DNA of 64,000 bases from Microvirga sesbaniae (GCF_025460805.1 NZ_JAMXFJ010000011.1:1-64000), one strand, 5' to 3'; positions 1 to 8,633 are shown, counted from the stretch's first letter. Made by a program: numbers and translations. The notes: generated by a model from the sequence alone, not told the origin.

Positions 1-362
1 CGCTTGAGAGCCTTGCGGAGGAAGCACTTGGCTGAGGTGAGATTGCGCCGCTCGCTGAACCAGAACTCGACCGTATCGCCATTGCTGTCGATCGCTCGGT
101 AGAGATCCGTCCATCGTCCGCGGACTTTGATATAGGTTTCGTCGACATGCCATCTCCTGGTTACGGATCGCTTGCGAAGATTGAAGCGCTGGAGCAGTTC
201 GGGCGCATACCGGACAACCCACCTGTGGATCGTCGCATGATCGACGGAGATGCCCCGCTCGGCCATCATCTCTTCCAGGTTCCGCAGGCTCAGGTTGTAA
301 GCCAAGTACCACCGCACGCAGAGAAGGATTACCGATCGATCAAAGTGCCTTCCCTTGAACAT
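1..362 (-). CDS. IS6-family transposase, N-terminal part (cut by window edge)
   Basis: The DDE transposase of an IS6-family element reads leftward from an ATG at 362 (start MFKGRHFDRSV). Visible are the N-terminal helix-turn-helix region and the first catalytic aspartate in WHVDETYIKV. The second Asp and the Glu lie outside the window. By eye the protein is about 88% identical to the intact transposase at 51658-52356, so the two are related but not identical copies. The reading frame is open up to the window edge, so nothing here shows it is broken. Confidence 0.85.
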   Translation of the reverse strand, partial: MFKGRHFDRSVILLCVRWYLAYNLSLRNLEEMMAERGISVDHATIHRWVVRYAPELLQRFNLRKRSVTRRWHVDETYIKVRGRWTDLYRAIDSNGDTVEFWFSERRNLTSAKCFLRKALK

Positions 363-431
363 GCCACCCTCTTCCTTGGAGTCCGGAAGGGTTTAGCTGA
401 AACTCTAAAACAAAACGTTTGCGACGCATCC
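1..431 (-). mobile_element. IS6-family insertion sequence, partial at window edge
   Basis: This is one end of an IS6-family element. It contains the 5' part of the transposase and, at about 416-431, a terminal inverted repeat closely resembling the end of the intact element at 51601-52426. Both share the outer block GTTTGCGAC and the A-rich stretch ACTCTAAAACAAAA. The element continues to the left beyond the window. It lies in the same orientation as the copy at 51601-52426, about 51 kb away. Confidence 0.85.
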
Positions 432-637
432 GACGAAAATCCCTTGATCTCCTTCAAGTCTAACTGAATCAGGCTCCGGTTGAGGCTGCGCACCAGCAAG
501 CACCAGCAACGTGCAGGCCGTGGGTTATACCCGTTATTCACAGGCCATGGCGATTATAGTTAACGATTACCTACCCGCCTCTTTCTCAGCCGAATCGCTG
601 CTTTTCATGAGCAGAAGCCGCAGGCTGGGAGGTGGCA

Positions 638-838
638 ATGAGAAGCGAGATCGGCCTTAGTAAGCGGCATCCAAGTGTCCCCGACGTGGAGCTATTGCGC
701 CGGATCGCGCAGGACATGCGCTCCCTCTATGCCGATGTGATCAAGCAGCCATTGCCTCTCGATATTGCGGTCGCCCTATCGCGCATCGACCGGGAGCAGA
801 GCCGTGCTGTGGGTCAGGCGCAACGGTTCAGGACCTGA
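638..838 (+). CDS. NepR-like anti-sigma factor (putative)
   Basis: A 66-residue protein whose centre (RIAQDMRSLYADVIKQPLP, then a leucine/isoleucine-rich helix with RID) resembles the two-helix core of NepR. NepR is the small alphaproteobacterial anti-sigma factor that holds the general stress sigma factor EcfG until the response regulator PhyR binds it. ATG 638 was chosen because GGGAGG ends about 5 bases before it; GTG at 632 overlaps that site. No phyR or ecfG gene is adjacent, which is unusual because nepR normally sits beside them. The family call rests on a short motif, so it could be an unrelated small helical protein. Confidence 0.5.
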   Translation: MRSEIGLSKRHPSVPDVELLRRIAQDMRSLYADVIKQPLPLDIAVALSRIDREQSRAVGQAQRFRT

Positions 839-858
839 AGCTTCAGGTTCCCGCCGAG

Positions 859-993
859 TCAGACGGTTGCCAGAAGAGCGATGGCAAGGACAACGGACCC
901 GACAACGACCGCTACGCCGGTCCAAGCGACTCCTCGTGGGCGGCTGTGAAAGCTGACGGCCTGAGGAACTGCCATCCCTTGCTTCCTATGCAT
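859..993 (-). CDS. small single-pass membrane protein (hypothetical)
   Basis: A 44-residue reading frame with a short basic N-terminus containing HSRPRG and one long hydrophobic C-terminal segment (VAVVVGSVVLAIALL), predicted to span the membrane once. No family is recognised. The start at 993 (MHRKQG) or the internal ATG six codons later cannot be resolved, because no strong ribosome-binding site is visible. It is convergent with the NepR-like gene. The length and simple composition make chance coding possible. Confidence 0.35.
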   Translation of the reverse strand: MHRKQGMAVPQAVSFHSRPRGVAWTGVAVVVGSVVLAIALLATV

Positions 994-1132
994 AAGGAAT
1001 ACGATGACTTCCTGACAATTTAATCCACTTCCCGAGCGAGGTATCCGGCGCAAAGGGAGTATAGCAGAAGAGGCAGAACGGACCTGAGCGGTCTCGTTCT
1101 CATGCCAAATTATAGTGGCAGGAAGCGCTTTG

Positions 1133-1345
1133 TCAGGTCGGATGCCCTTCCGTATCATCGATCTCGGGCGACTGCTCCACGGGGATTTGCGGATCCGGCA
1201 CCTTCGCACTCTCGGTTGGATCGGGTTCCCTATTCTGGTGGGCTGGGTTGCCGGTCCCGTCTTCCTTCACACCGCTGCGGCGACTGCTGTTGACGCTCAG
1301 GTTCTCTAATCCCGTGTCTTGGTTAGCGCGCTTTTCACCTGTCAT
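1133..1345 (-). CDS. small hydrophilic protein (hypothetical)
   Basis: A 70-residue, highly polar protein beginning MTGEKRANQDTGLENLS and ending with a Pro/Glu/Asp-rich tail. ATG 1345 is preceded at about 8 bases by CTGGAG; the upstream ATG at 1351 is too close to that site. Composition suggests an intrinsically disordered protein. No domain is recognised. Support is limited to the ribosome-binding site and protein-like composition. Confidence 0.4.
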   Translation of the reverse strand: MTGEKRANQDTGLENLSVNSSRRSGVKEDGTGNPAHQNREPDPTESAKVPDPQIPVEQSPEIDDTEGHPT

Positions 1346-1827
1346 GATCATCTCCAGATCACATCCATCAGGTGAACGGTGATTAGGGCGCTCGGTTGCC
1401 AAAGCTAACCCGTCACCGCATGCCTGATCCGAGCAGCCGCATCTATTGGGTCGATACCATCCGTGTACCAATCCAAGATCGCCAAATAGAGGCTATTTCG
1501 CAGAAGTGGGTGATGCTCGGAGGGAAGGTGCTCTTCGACAGCCTCCAGGTATCGCGAGAAGGGCTTTAGCATCGAACCAGCCTCCCTTGATTGTCATCAC
1601 TCCGGGACAGTGTCGTTCCAGGTAGAGCATCAATGAAGCAGGATTTTGTCTTCTACTCTCCACACAAACTCTAAGTATGTTTCTGTGTTACGAGAGAATA
1701 GGATGCTGAACTTGTGCACCGCTGGTCTGAGTCTGGTACCGGCGCGACAACTTTAGAGCAGCACGGAACCTTCCTTCTCGTTCTGCGCTAATATCGATTC
1801 CGTGCTCTTCCGGCTGCGGGATCAGCC
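1346..1827. other. intergenic region with no recognised gene
   Basis: About 480 bases between a small minus-strand gene and a small plus-strand gene. No convincing coding frame, RNA gene, repeat or terminator was seen on either strand. Confidence 0.5.
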
Positions 1828-2055
1828 ATGCCCGACGACCCTCAGAAGCCTCTACAGGAGTTGCGTCAGCGAATACTCAGTGAGGGGTTGCCGAAACTGT
1901 CGGCAGAGGCATTGCGCGTGTACAAACGGGAGGAGCGGCGTAGTCCGAAGCTGGCCCAGCCGAGTGGTTCCAAGCCTCCGCTCAGCCTGTCCTCAGAAGC
2001 GCTCCGACTGGTCCACGAGAAATCCGATCCTGCATGGCCGTGGAACCAGCGATAA
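1828..2055 (+). CDS. small hypothetical protein
   Basis: A 75-residue charged protein starting MPDDPQKPLQELRQRIL and ending in DPAWPWNQR. The N-terminal half looks helical and the middle is Lys/Arg/Pro-rich. No family is recognised and no strong Shine-Dalgarno is seen. The other frame overlapping it (1802-2059) is Arg/Cys-rich and less protein-like. It is convergent with the gene at 2165-2398. Confidence 0.5.
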   Translation: MPDDPQKPLQELRQRILSEGLPKLSAEALRVYKREERRSPKLAQPSGSKPPLSLSSEALRLVHEKSDPAWPWNQR

Positions 2056-2164
2056 CTGACTCTCCCGGCACTTAATCTCCGGTCGTTCAGCTAACCGTGG
2101 CGGTTAAGGTGACAGCGCTACTTCGGGAAGTGCTTCTGCTCCTCAAGGACCTTGGCCGAAGCCA

Positions 2165-2398
2165 TCACTTCCCTGTAGCTGCGGTGTGTTCATCAGTAAG
2201 AGTTCCGATTAGACGCAGCAATTCCTGCTGTTCCGGACCCGAGCCGCGACTCAAGAAGGCCACGATATCCTCATGTTCCACATGTCCTCCCGAAGCCAGA
2301 TTGGCTTCATGATGGACAAACACAGTCCCTGAAGGGTCTGCAACCAGATACCAGAGGTCACCGCTTGGGCTTTCGTAGAGCTTACGTGCCTTCTTCAT
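2165..2398 (-). CDS. conserved hypothetical protein
   Basis: A 77-residue protein beginning MKKARKLYESPSGDLWYLV with a compact beta-like N-terminal half (GDLWYLVADPSGTVFVHHE). The C-terminal half is helical (EQQELLRLIGTL). It resembles short uncharacterised proteins common in Hyphomicrobiales; this is recalled from pattern, not checked. A strong GGAGG lies just upstream of the start (GCAGGAGGCT ATG). Function unknown; probably cytoplasmic. Confidence 0.7.
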   Translation of the reverse strand: MKKARKLYESPSGDLWYLVADPSGTVFVHHEANLASGGHVEHEDIVAFLSRGSGPEQQELLRLIGTLTDEHTAATGK

Positions 2399-2541
2399 AG
2401 AGCCTCCTGCAAGATAAGCTTGGCGCGTTTACTCTACCTATGACAATACAAGTCAGAAATTACGATCACCTTAACTGGGCAGTTCTTATTAACATTAAAC
2501 GGCGTCTTCAGAATAGATGTGCGTGTTCTGGCTCACCCAAG

Positions 2542-2754
2542 TTAAGCTGGGTCCGTCAATTCGGCCGGCTCTGCTGGGTTAATTGCCGAGATCGCATGCT
2601 TGTAGACGATCTGTGTACCGGCCCCCCGGGCCAGTTGGACCGTGTATTGGTCGAACCGTTTGATCCGTCCCACGAGCTTGATCCCGTTCACGAGGAACAT
2701 CATAACCTCAACTTCACTGTCGCGAAGCTGTTTGAGGAACATGTCCTGTATCAT
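2542..2754 (-). CDS. Hfq-like Sm-fold RNA-binding protein (divergent)
   Basis: A 70-residue Sm-like protein. The Hfq N-terminal helix (QDMFLKQLRD), the Sm1 motif (VMMFLVNGIKLVGRIKRFDQY) and the Sm2 signature QIVYKHAISAI are all present in the right order and spacing. Hfq forms hexameric rings that pair small RNAs with mRNAs. The start at 2754 was chosen because AAAGGA precedes it by a few bases and because Hfq begins just before the QD motif; the frame extends upstream to 2808. It differs from housekeeping Hfq in several core positions and lacks the usual hflX/ntr neighbourhood, so it is probably a second paralogue. Confidence 0.8.
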   Translation of the reverse strand: MIQDMFLKQLRDSEVEVMMFLVNGIKLVGRIKRFDQYTVQLARGAGTQIVYKHAISAINPAEPAELTDPA

Positions 2755-2804
2755 CGGGGTCCTTTGCACGGTCACACCTGAACCCCTCGGCACTATGGCA
2801 CCGC

Positions 2805-3089
2805 TCACATGCGGCGCTGGGCGACTGGAATTCTGGGAAGCCGCTCTGCCTCAAGAACCCTCGTCGCTTGTGGCAACTCACACTCAGCATAGTCTCGTAT
2901 GGGTCTTGCTGTCTCACGAAGACGAAGGCTGAGGCGCTCGATCTCGGGCACCGCCATAGGCACTCCGTGCGCAGCTATCATCTCGGCGAGGTCTTCAGGA
3001 AGTGCATCAACGTGCTCTTGAAGGAGGTGGAGGGCTGCACGGATGGTACTCAACTCTCGTTCGTCTACAACAAGGGCGAGTTTCTTCAT
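2805..3089 (-). CDS. hypothetical protein
   Basis: A 94-residue, Leu/Glu/Arg-rich, probably all-helical protein beginning MKKLALVVDERELSTIRAAL. No domain is recognised. ATG 3089 was preferred over the frame's first ATG at 3149 because the extra upstream residues look non-homologous and basic. It lies just upstream of the Hfq-like gene on the same strand, with 50 bases between them, so the two may be co-transcribed. Confidence 0.55.
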   Translation of the reverse strand: MKKLALVVDERELSTIRAALHLLQEHVDALPEDLAEMIAAHGVPMAVPEIERLSLRLRETARPIRDYAECELPQATRVLEAERLPRIPVAQRRM

Positions 3090-3183
3090 TGGGGTGTATC
3101 GGCCTCTAAGCTTGTCCTTGTAGGCTAATGACGGATACGGCGGAAACAAGGCAACTGCGTGAGCGGATCATTGGCATAGTGAT

Positions 3184-3576
3184 CTAAGCCACGGCGACGC
3201 ATTCGATCTCAATGTCGAATTCCATCGGCCAAGAGGCGACCGGCACGAAGGTGCGCGAGGGTGGGTTTTCCGGAAAGAAGCGAGCGTAGACCCGATTGAT
3301 GACCGAGTAGAATCCCGCATTGCTGGCGTAGACGCGGACCATCACCACCTTATCGAGGGATGTGCCTGCACTCTCCAGGCAGTGCTGAACTGCTTTGAGC
3401 GAGGCTTCGGTCTGAGCCTCAATATCGCCTCGGATGAACTTGCCCGTTTCCAGGTCGAAGGGCGGCGTCCCCGACACGAAGACGAAGCCATTGGCCTTTG
3501 TCACCAGTGAGAGAGGAACTCCGACATTGCGGACGCCCTGTGAGAGGACCGGCACCTCGATGATCTCTTTGGACAT
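3184..3576 (-). CDS. RidA family protein (reactive imine/enamine deaminase)
   Basis: A 130-residue Rid/YjgF/UK114 protein. Members form trimers and hydrolyse reactive enamine/imine intermediates released by PLP enzymes. The conserved active-site arginine is present in PPSRTFVPVASWP, and the ending (FDIEIECVAVA) is typical. ATG 3576 (MSKEIIEVPVLS) was chosen by alignment to family length; the frame runs upstream to 3705. It is divergent from the DUF1330 gene. This one retains the catalytic Arg, unlike the RidA domain fused to the reductase at 25959-27425. Confidence 0.85.
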   Translation of the reverse strand: MSKEIIEVPVLSQGVRNVGVPLSLVTKANGFVFVSGTPPFDLETGKFIRGDIEAQTEASLKAVQHCLESAGTSLDKVVMVRVYASNAGFYSVINRVYARFFPENPPSRTFVPVASWPMEFDIEIECVAVA

Positions 3577-3718
3577 GGCAAGCGCCCTTTCCAGCCACCG
3601 CACTCTGACTGACAAGGCGGTGCCATTCCAAGAACTCTTGCGTATAGGAGGTTCGCCTTTCTCTCGACGGAAATGGCTTTGGCATCGAGAATGGCCGCAC
3701 CACAATGGAGAAAGGGCT

Positions 3719-3964
3719 ATGCCTGCCGCCTACCTGATCGTCATGATCAAGATCACACGCGAAGAGGGCTGGCCCGAGTACCGTCAGAAGGTGGCCGAAC
3801 TCTTCGCTAAACATGGCGGACGCTATATCGTCCGGGGTGGACCTGTCGAGGTTCTGGAGGGTTCCTATGACGGGCGGCGATTGGTCGTATTCGAGTTTCC
3901 GTCAATGGAGACGATCCGATCCGTCTGGCACTCACCGGAGTATGCGGAAGTGAAAACTGCGTGA
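3719..3964 (+). CDS. DUF1330 domain protein
   Basis: An 81-residue protein (MPAAYLIVMIKITREEGW...) with the ferredoxin-like dimeric alpha/beta-barrel pattern of DUF1330: YxxKV repeats, GGRYIVRGGPVEVLEG and the ending SPEYAEVKT. The family's function is unknown; structurally related proteins are small monooxygenases. GGAGAAAGG lies before ATG 3719. Divergent from ridA. Confidence 0.85.
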   Translation: MPAAYLIVMIKITREEGWPEYRQKVAELFAKHGGRYIVRGGPVEVLEGSYDGRRLVVFEFPSMETIRSVWHSPEYAEVKTA

Positions 3965-4047
3965 GGGCGCAGGCGAACTGGATGTTTGGGCTGTGCCAGG
4001 GGTTTGACGTTCACGGCGCTCCTTCCACGCGAACCCTGCCTCGATCA

Positions 4048-4536
4048 TCATTCTTTCCGCCCAAACAGAGTGGCTATCAGGCCAGCACGTACCGGAGCAG
4101 GCTGATGCTCAATTTCAACCTGAGTTGGTTCGGCGAAAGTCTCAGCTTCGGGTATTTGTTCGACCGCAATCCCGGAATGGGTCTGCGCGTTAGGCGGATG
4201 CGGCTCGTCGGCTTCTTGCTTCACCTCTTCCCGTGAGTCCATAAACGGTAGATCGACCGTAGGCTCTTGCTCCAGGTCGGCTGCTACGGACAGGACCTCT
4301 ATCCTTCCAGGGAAGTCATTTCGGCATTCATACGGGACGTAATCGTGGAAATCGGGCCTGATCCGGTGCGGCTGGTCGAGAAGGACCTCACTTTTGACTT
4401 CCAGCACGAAAAAGCGTCCTTCCGGAGTCTTCACGTCCACCCGCCTGACCACGCCCTCGGAGAAGCTCTTCCATGGACGGGCTGGATGGAAGTGGACTCT
4501 GACCTGATCCCCCACCGCGATCTTCACCTCACCCAT
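4048..4536 (-). CDS. hypothetical protein with beta-rich N-terminus
   Basis: A 162-residue protein. Residues 1-70 look like a small beta-barrel or KOW-like fold (KIAVGDQVRVHFHPARPWKS, EGVVRRVDV, FFVLEVKSEVLL). The rest is acidic, Pro/Glu-rich and probably disordered, ending LIATLFGRKE. It overlaps the upstream LuxR-family gene by 8 bases, implying translational coupling and possibly a shared regulatory role. No family is recognised. Confidence 0.65.
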   Translation of the reverse strand: MGEVKIAVGDQVRVHFHPARPWKSFSEGVVRRVDVKTPEGRFFVLEVKSEVLLDQPHRIRPDFHDYVPYECRNDFPGRIEVLSVAADLEQEPTVDLPFMDSREEVKQEADEPHPPNAQTHSGIAVEQIPEAETFAEPTQVEIEHQPAPVRAGLIATLFGRKE

Positions 4537-5281
4537 TCACCGGTGCTCCACCTCGTTGCGTCAGGCGCTGAGAGGCCCAGATAGCAGCTTGGGTGCGGTT
4601 GGCGGCACCAATCTTGCGCAGGATTGCTTTGACATGAACCTTGATGGTGGCTTCCGTGATGTCGAGCTTGCGCGCAATAACCTTGTTCGGCTCGCCTTGC
4701 GTCAGGCATCCCAGGATTTCCCGTTCTCGCAGCGAGAGCTTGCAGGCTTTCAGGTCAGGCGAATCAGGCTCTGCCATGCTGCCGTGGAGCGGCTGCTCCT
4801 GGTTCTGGCGAGGCCCGCCCATGAAAGGGCGCAGGACCTCAAAGGGCAATACGGTCTCGCCGAGCATTACGAGTTCAAGCGACTTGATCAGAACGTCGGC
4901 GGCACTGGCTGCTGAACAAAAGCCATTCACCCCAGCCTCATGACCTGAGCGCACAAAGCTGAGGTCGAACCGTTCCGCCAGAGCCACGATCCGCGCCTGC
5001 GGGAACTGCTCTCGCATCTGCCGTATGATCTCAAGCAGACGCTCAGTGGTCTGATGGGTATCGACAAGAATCAGGGCAGGCTCGAAATTCCCATTTTGAA
5101 GCAATCGTGTTTCAGAATGGGTTGTGGCGAGATCAAACGGCGTGTCCTGTAGGATGTGTCGAAGCCCCGAGCGCAAAAGGAAGTTATCGCAGATCAAGGC
5201 CGTTGGGATTGCTGCGGTATGGCTGGTGGACGAAGTGTTCGTGTCCGACGAGCGATCATCTACAAGCGTCAGCGTAGTCAT
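4529..5281 (-). CDS. NarL/FixJ (LuxR) family response regulator
   Basis: A 250-residue transcription factor. The N-terminal receiver-like domain (about 25-145) keeps the phosphoacceptor context LILVDT, but other receiver residues look degenerate. The C-terminal LuxR helix-turn-helix (about 183-240) is canonical: LSLREREILGCLTQG, NKVIARKLDITEATIKVHVK, ILRKIGAANRTQAA. The domain probably binds DNA in response to a partner kinase or a phosphorylation-independent signal. No kinase gene is adjacent. Confidence 0.85.
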   Translation of the reverse strand: MTTLTLVDDRSSDTNTSSTSHTAAIPTALICDNFLLRSGLRHILQDTPFDLATTHSETRLLQNGNFEPALILVDTHQTTERLLEIIRQMREQFPQARIVALAERFDLSFVRSGHEAGVNGFCSAASAADVLIKSLELVMLGETVLPFEVLRPFMGGPRQNQEQPLHGSMAEPDSPDLKACKLSLREREILGCLTQGEPNKVIARKLDITEATIKVHVKAILRKIGAANRTQAAIWASQRLTQRGGAPVNG

Positions 5282-5554
5282 CTATGCCCCCTGCCTAATT
5301 TCTTCCCTTAAGAGAAAATTAATAGGTCAGGAGAGCTACGTCTGTCGGCTTTCAGACAGTCCTCCAATTAGAAGAAGACTCCTAACCGTGACATGCAGTC
5401 ACATCTCTGTGATTGTGCGTGATGAAGCCGCGATGTCTCACGAAGAGCGAGCATTGCCTGAGCAACTTCGCAGTAAAAGATACAATGAAACATTCGCGTT
5501 ACCATCTGCGGCCCTTCTAAGCTTCATCCAGTAATGCAGGAGCGCTGCGAACAA
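5282..5554. other. intergenic region upstream of the LuxR-family gene
   Basis: About 270 bases holding the upstream region of the LuxR-family regulator, with a GC-AGGGGG ribosome-binding site just before its start. No additional gene is supported; the frame at 5124-5534 is mostly the complement of the regulator. Confidence 0.45.
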
Positions 5555-5578
5555 GAAAAAAGCGCCCGTGAGGGCGCT
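5555..5578 (-). terminator. Rho-independent terminator
   Basis: On the minus strand AGCGCCC-TCAC-GGGCGCT forms a perfect 7-bp stem with a 4-base loop, followed by a run of T. It lies about 50 bases beyond the stop of the gene at 5628-5930 and in its orientation. Confidence 0.85.
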
Positions 5579-5627
5579 GGAGGTCCCGGCCCGTAGGGGC
5601 AGAAAGGCCGGTGAAACTGAAAGCTAA

Positions 5628-5930
5628 TCAGCCTGCCGCTTGAAGTTCATCCAACATGGCTGACGAGAGGTGCTTCTGGAGTTCGGTGATCAGCATCACA
5701 TAAGGCTGACGCCGCTCGCGGTGCCTTCGCTGAAGGTTCTCAACGATCTGCTTCTTCAGCACACGATCAGTTCGGCTGCGCTCAACCCGCTGCACCTCGT
5801 GCCGATGCTCGAAGTCGAGGTTGGACAGAGTGCGCGAGGTGCTCTGCAACAGGTCCTGCAAGTCGAAGCTGTGGTTGCCGCCGACGATCAGGCGGTTCAG
5901 CGCAAAGGAAACATGCTGCTGGTTCTGCAT
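5628..5930 (-). CDS. hypothetical protein, family shared with 54409-54690
   Basis: A 100-residue charged helical protein. Its C-terminal half (LDFEHRHEVQRVER, HRERRQPYV, ITELQKHL) aligns by eye with the protein at 54409-54690 (IDVAHRSNLLVIES, HCRRRAPYV, IEVLEARM), about one residue in three identical. No function is known. A Rho-independent terminator follows. The paralogue sits in a putative FNR-regulated redox island, hinting at a stress-related role. Confidence 0.65.
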   Translation of the reverse strand: MQNQQHVSFALNRLIVGGNHSFDLQDLLQSTSRTLSNLDFEHRHEVQRVERSRTDRVLKKQIVENLQRRHRERRQPYVMLITELQKHLSSAMLDELQAAG

Positions 5931-6225
5931 TGGAGCCCCCGATTGGCCTGTGCCGAGCCGTCCCCGTGGTCAGGTCGCCAAGCTCGACACAGGCTTATCT
6001 TCAAGAAACGTTCATCCCTAAACTATCATGCTCCAGCATACATCAGTTATGAGACGGCTCTGATCACCTCAGCATGAGAATACTGATTAGTGCCGAGCCA
6101 TACTGCTTAGATGTTTTTGCTGAAGGCGAGGTACGCAATACTGGAGAAGAAGGCATCTGTCTGTTGGAAACCCGACAAAGAGGCTCGCTATTTTGTATAG
6201 GTCAGCCTGCCGCATGTGTACGGCC

Positions 6226-6621
6226 TCAGTTCGGTTCTCGTGCTGGCCCAGCCAAGGGTGTGCTGGGAGCAAGGCGACAGCGCTCCCGAAACACCTGTTG
6301 CGCGGCAGCAAGATCAGGAACCCAGGTCTCGAACCGCGCCGTCATCACACCGCGTCCCTCCACCTTCAAGGATTGGAGCCCATTGGTGTGCAGCGGCCCC
6401 AGGATGCTGTCACCTTCACCGAAGAACAGGGTGCCGTCCTCCCACTCCAGCAGCACAAAGCCTTTGTCGGTCTGGACAACGAAGCTTTGGCAGAACGGCT
6501 TGAAATCAAAAACAACTGTGCCGGTGAAGCGGGGATTACCGGGGCCGCTTGTGATGAGACCTACGATGGCAAGGAAGAAAGCAACACACCAAAGGGTAAC
6601 GGCCAGGAGAGGCTTTGTCAT
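6226..6621 (-). CDS. hypothetical membrane-anchored or exported protein
   Basis: A 131-residue protein starting MTKPLLAVTLWCVAFFLAIV, giving one hydrophobic N-terminal segment (residues 4-24) that acts as a signal peptide or membrane anchor. It is followed by a polar domain with beta-like repeats (FVVQTDKGFVLLEWEDGTLFF). No family is recognised. It is divergent from the cyclase at 6861. Confidence 0.6.
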   Translation of the reverse strand: MTKPLLAVTLWCVAFFLAIVGLITSGPGNPRFTGTVVFDFKPFCQSFVVQTDKGFVLLEWEDGTLFFGEGDSILGPLHTNGLQSLKVEGRGVMTARFETWVPDLAAAQQVFRERCRLAPSTPLAGPAREPN

Positions 6622-6860
6622 CGCAGGCCCCCTCGCAGGAGTGGAGAGACCGCCCAGATCGACGCAGCACGAACTTCGAGAACATTATAGCTGATTTCGG
6701 CGGCTATGTTAATGCGCCTTCTCACCCCACCGTGAGCACATACCCATCGCACAGGATGGCGAGCCATTCTGGCCCTCGGAAGACCTCGTGTTCCCTATAG
6801 AGACTGGACACCTCACCAAGCCCGCAGCACAATTCCCTACGAGTTCGCGCCGAGGGTCCC

Positions 6861-8633
6861 ATGGATCGGCAGGAGCACAGGATCGAGCGCCGACTGGCGG
6901 CGATATTTGCTGCTGACGTAGCAGGCTACTCGCGCCTGATGAGCCAGGACGAGATCGGGACGCTTCGGACCCTGACCTCTCATCGCGAGATCATGGATGG
7001 CCTGATTACCGAGTATAGAGGTCGGATCGCCAACACCGCTGGCGACAGTGTTCTGGCCGAGTTCCCGAGTGCCGTCGATGCCGTCCAGTGCGCCGTAGCT
7101 GTGCAGGAAGCCATTGCCCAGGTAGCCCACGACACTCCGGAAAATAGGCGTCTTCAGTTTCGGATCGGGGTGCATGTCGGCGATGTCATGGTCCGAGGTG
7201 GCGATCTGCTTGGAGACGGGGTGAATGTTGCAGCGCGATTGGAGAGTCTTGCTGAACCAGGGAACGTCTACATCTCTGACGCCGCCCACACGTATGTTCG
7301 CCGGTCATCCACCCTCGGCTTCGATGATCTCGGGCCGCGGGAAATTAAGAACATCGACGAGCCGGTTCGCGTCTACCGTGTCACGACTTCACCTTCACCC
7401 TTCTCGGGCTTGGCGCAGGCAGCGCCAGCGAAGGCGCTCCCCCTGCCTGATAAGCCGTCGATTGCTGTCCTTCCCTTCGCGAATATGAGTCGAGACCCGG
7501 ACCATGACTATTTGGCCGATGGCATTGTGGAGGAGGTTCTTGCCGCTCTGTCCCGTGTGCGCTCCTTTTTTGTCATCTCCCGTAGTTCCAGCTTTACCTA
7601 CAAGGGCAAGGCTGTCGATCCGCGCGAAGTGGGACGAGAACTTGGCGTCCGATACATCCTGGAGGGAAGTATCAGGCGGTCAGGTCAACGCCTGCGGATC
7701 ATGGCTCAGCTTATCGACACCACAGCCGGAAGCCACGTGTGGAGTGACCGGTATGATGGCGAGGTCTCGGATATTTTCGACCTCCAGGATCGGGTCACAG
7801 AGTCTGTTGTCGGAGCGATTGAGCCGAGGATCACCTTATCTGAGATTGAACGGGCCAAGCGCAAGCGCCCAGACAATCTTGATGCCTACGACTGTGTGAT
7901 GCGAGCCTTTCCGGCGCTCTGGTCACAGGAGCCAGACGAGATCGCAGAGGGTCTCAGGTTCGCACGAGAAGCAATGCGGCTTGACCCCGCCTATGCCTTA
8001 CCAAAGGCATTGGCCGCATGGGGGCATGCTCAAGACGTAGTCTACACCCGGACGGCAACGCCGGATGAGGACCGGGAAAAGGTGTTCCGGCTGGCCCAGG
8101 AGGCTGCGTCCCTCGACAACAACGATCCTCTTATCCTGACTGCGCTTGCGACCGCATACTCGCTTCTCGGCCAGTTTGATCTGGGTCTTGCCGCTGTTGA
8201 GAAGGCGCTGGCTCTGGACCCGAACTCCGCTTGGGCTTGGTCGCGGAGCGGATATCTCCATGTCTACAAATCCCGACCGGAGCGAGCCATCGAGCATTTC
8301 GAGCGCGCGATCCGGCTGAGTCCGCTGGACCCGATGCACTACAATACGTTGTTTGGGATCGCGGGAGCGCATTTCGTTCGGGCCGACTACGAGGAAGCGG
8401 TTAGATGGATCGAAAAAGGTCTGGCCGAGAAGCCCAGCGCGGTTTGGGTGTATCGCTTCCTGACAGCAGCCTACGCCAATGCAGGACGGATTGAGGATGC
8501 AAGGTGGGCGGCTTCCAAGCTCCGTGCTGCTTACCCGTCCATCACGATTTCGCAGATCGTCCAGGTGGTTCCTGCTCTTGGTAAGCTTCCGGCTTATGCG
8601 GATGGGCTTCGAAAGGCGGGTCTGCCCGAATGA
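6861..8633 (+). CDS. class III adenylate/guanylate cyclase with TolB-like and TPR domains
   Basis: A 590-residue cytoplasmic protein. Residues 8-175 form a class III cyclase homology domain: the metal-binding Asp context AIFAADVAGYSRLM, NTAGDSVLAEF, and LGDGVNVAARLE. Residues about 195-330 match the TolB-like N-terminal domain common in rhizobial cyclases (KPSIAVLPFANMS, YLADGIVEEV). The rest is tetratricopeptide-like repeats ending LRKAGLPE. The family makes cAMP or cGMP from ATP or GTP, and the TPR part presumably senses a partner. A paralogue is at 14085-15842 and a third tail at 15886-16002. Confidence 0.9.
   Translation: MDRQEHRIERRLAAIFAADVAGYSRLMSQDEIGTLRTLTSHREIMDGLITEYRGRIANTAGDSVLAEFPSAVDAVQCAVAVQEAIAQVAHDTPENRRLQFRIGVHVGDVMVRGGDLLGDGVNVAARLESLAEPGNVYISDAAHTYVRRSSTLGFDDLGPREIKNIDEPVRVYRVTTSPSPFSGLAQAAPAKALPLPDKPSIAVLPFANMSRDPDHDYLADGIVEEVLAALSRVRSFFVISRSSSFTYKGKAVDPREVGRELGVRYILEGSIRRSGQRLRIMAQLIDTTAGSHVWSDRYDGEVSDIFDLQDRVTESVVGAIEPRITLSEIERAKRKRPDNLDAYDCVMRAFPALWSQEPDEIAEGLRFAREAMRLDPAYALPKALAAWGHAQDVVYTRTATPDEDREKVFRLAQEAASLDNNDPLILTALATAYSLLGQFDLGLAAVEKALALDPNSAWAWSRSGYLHVYKSRPERAIEHFERAIRLSPLDPMHYNTLFGIAGAHFVRADYEEAVRWIEKGLAEKPSAVWVYRFLTAAYANAGRIEDARWAASKLRAAYPSITISQIVQVVPALGKLPAYADGLRKAGLPE

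Noticed and set aside
6074..6694. 206-codon plus-strand frame
   Set aside because: Mostly the complement of the hypothetical gene at 6226-6621, which has a better signal-anchor and composition; no ribosome-binding site.
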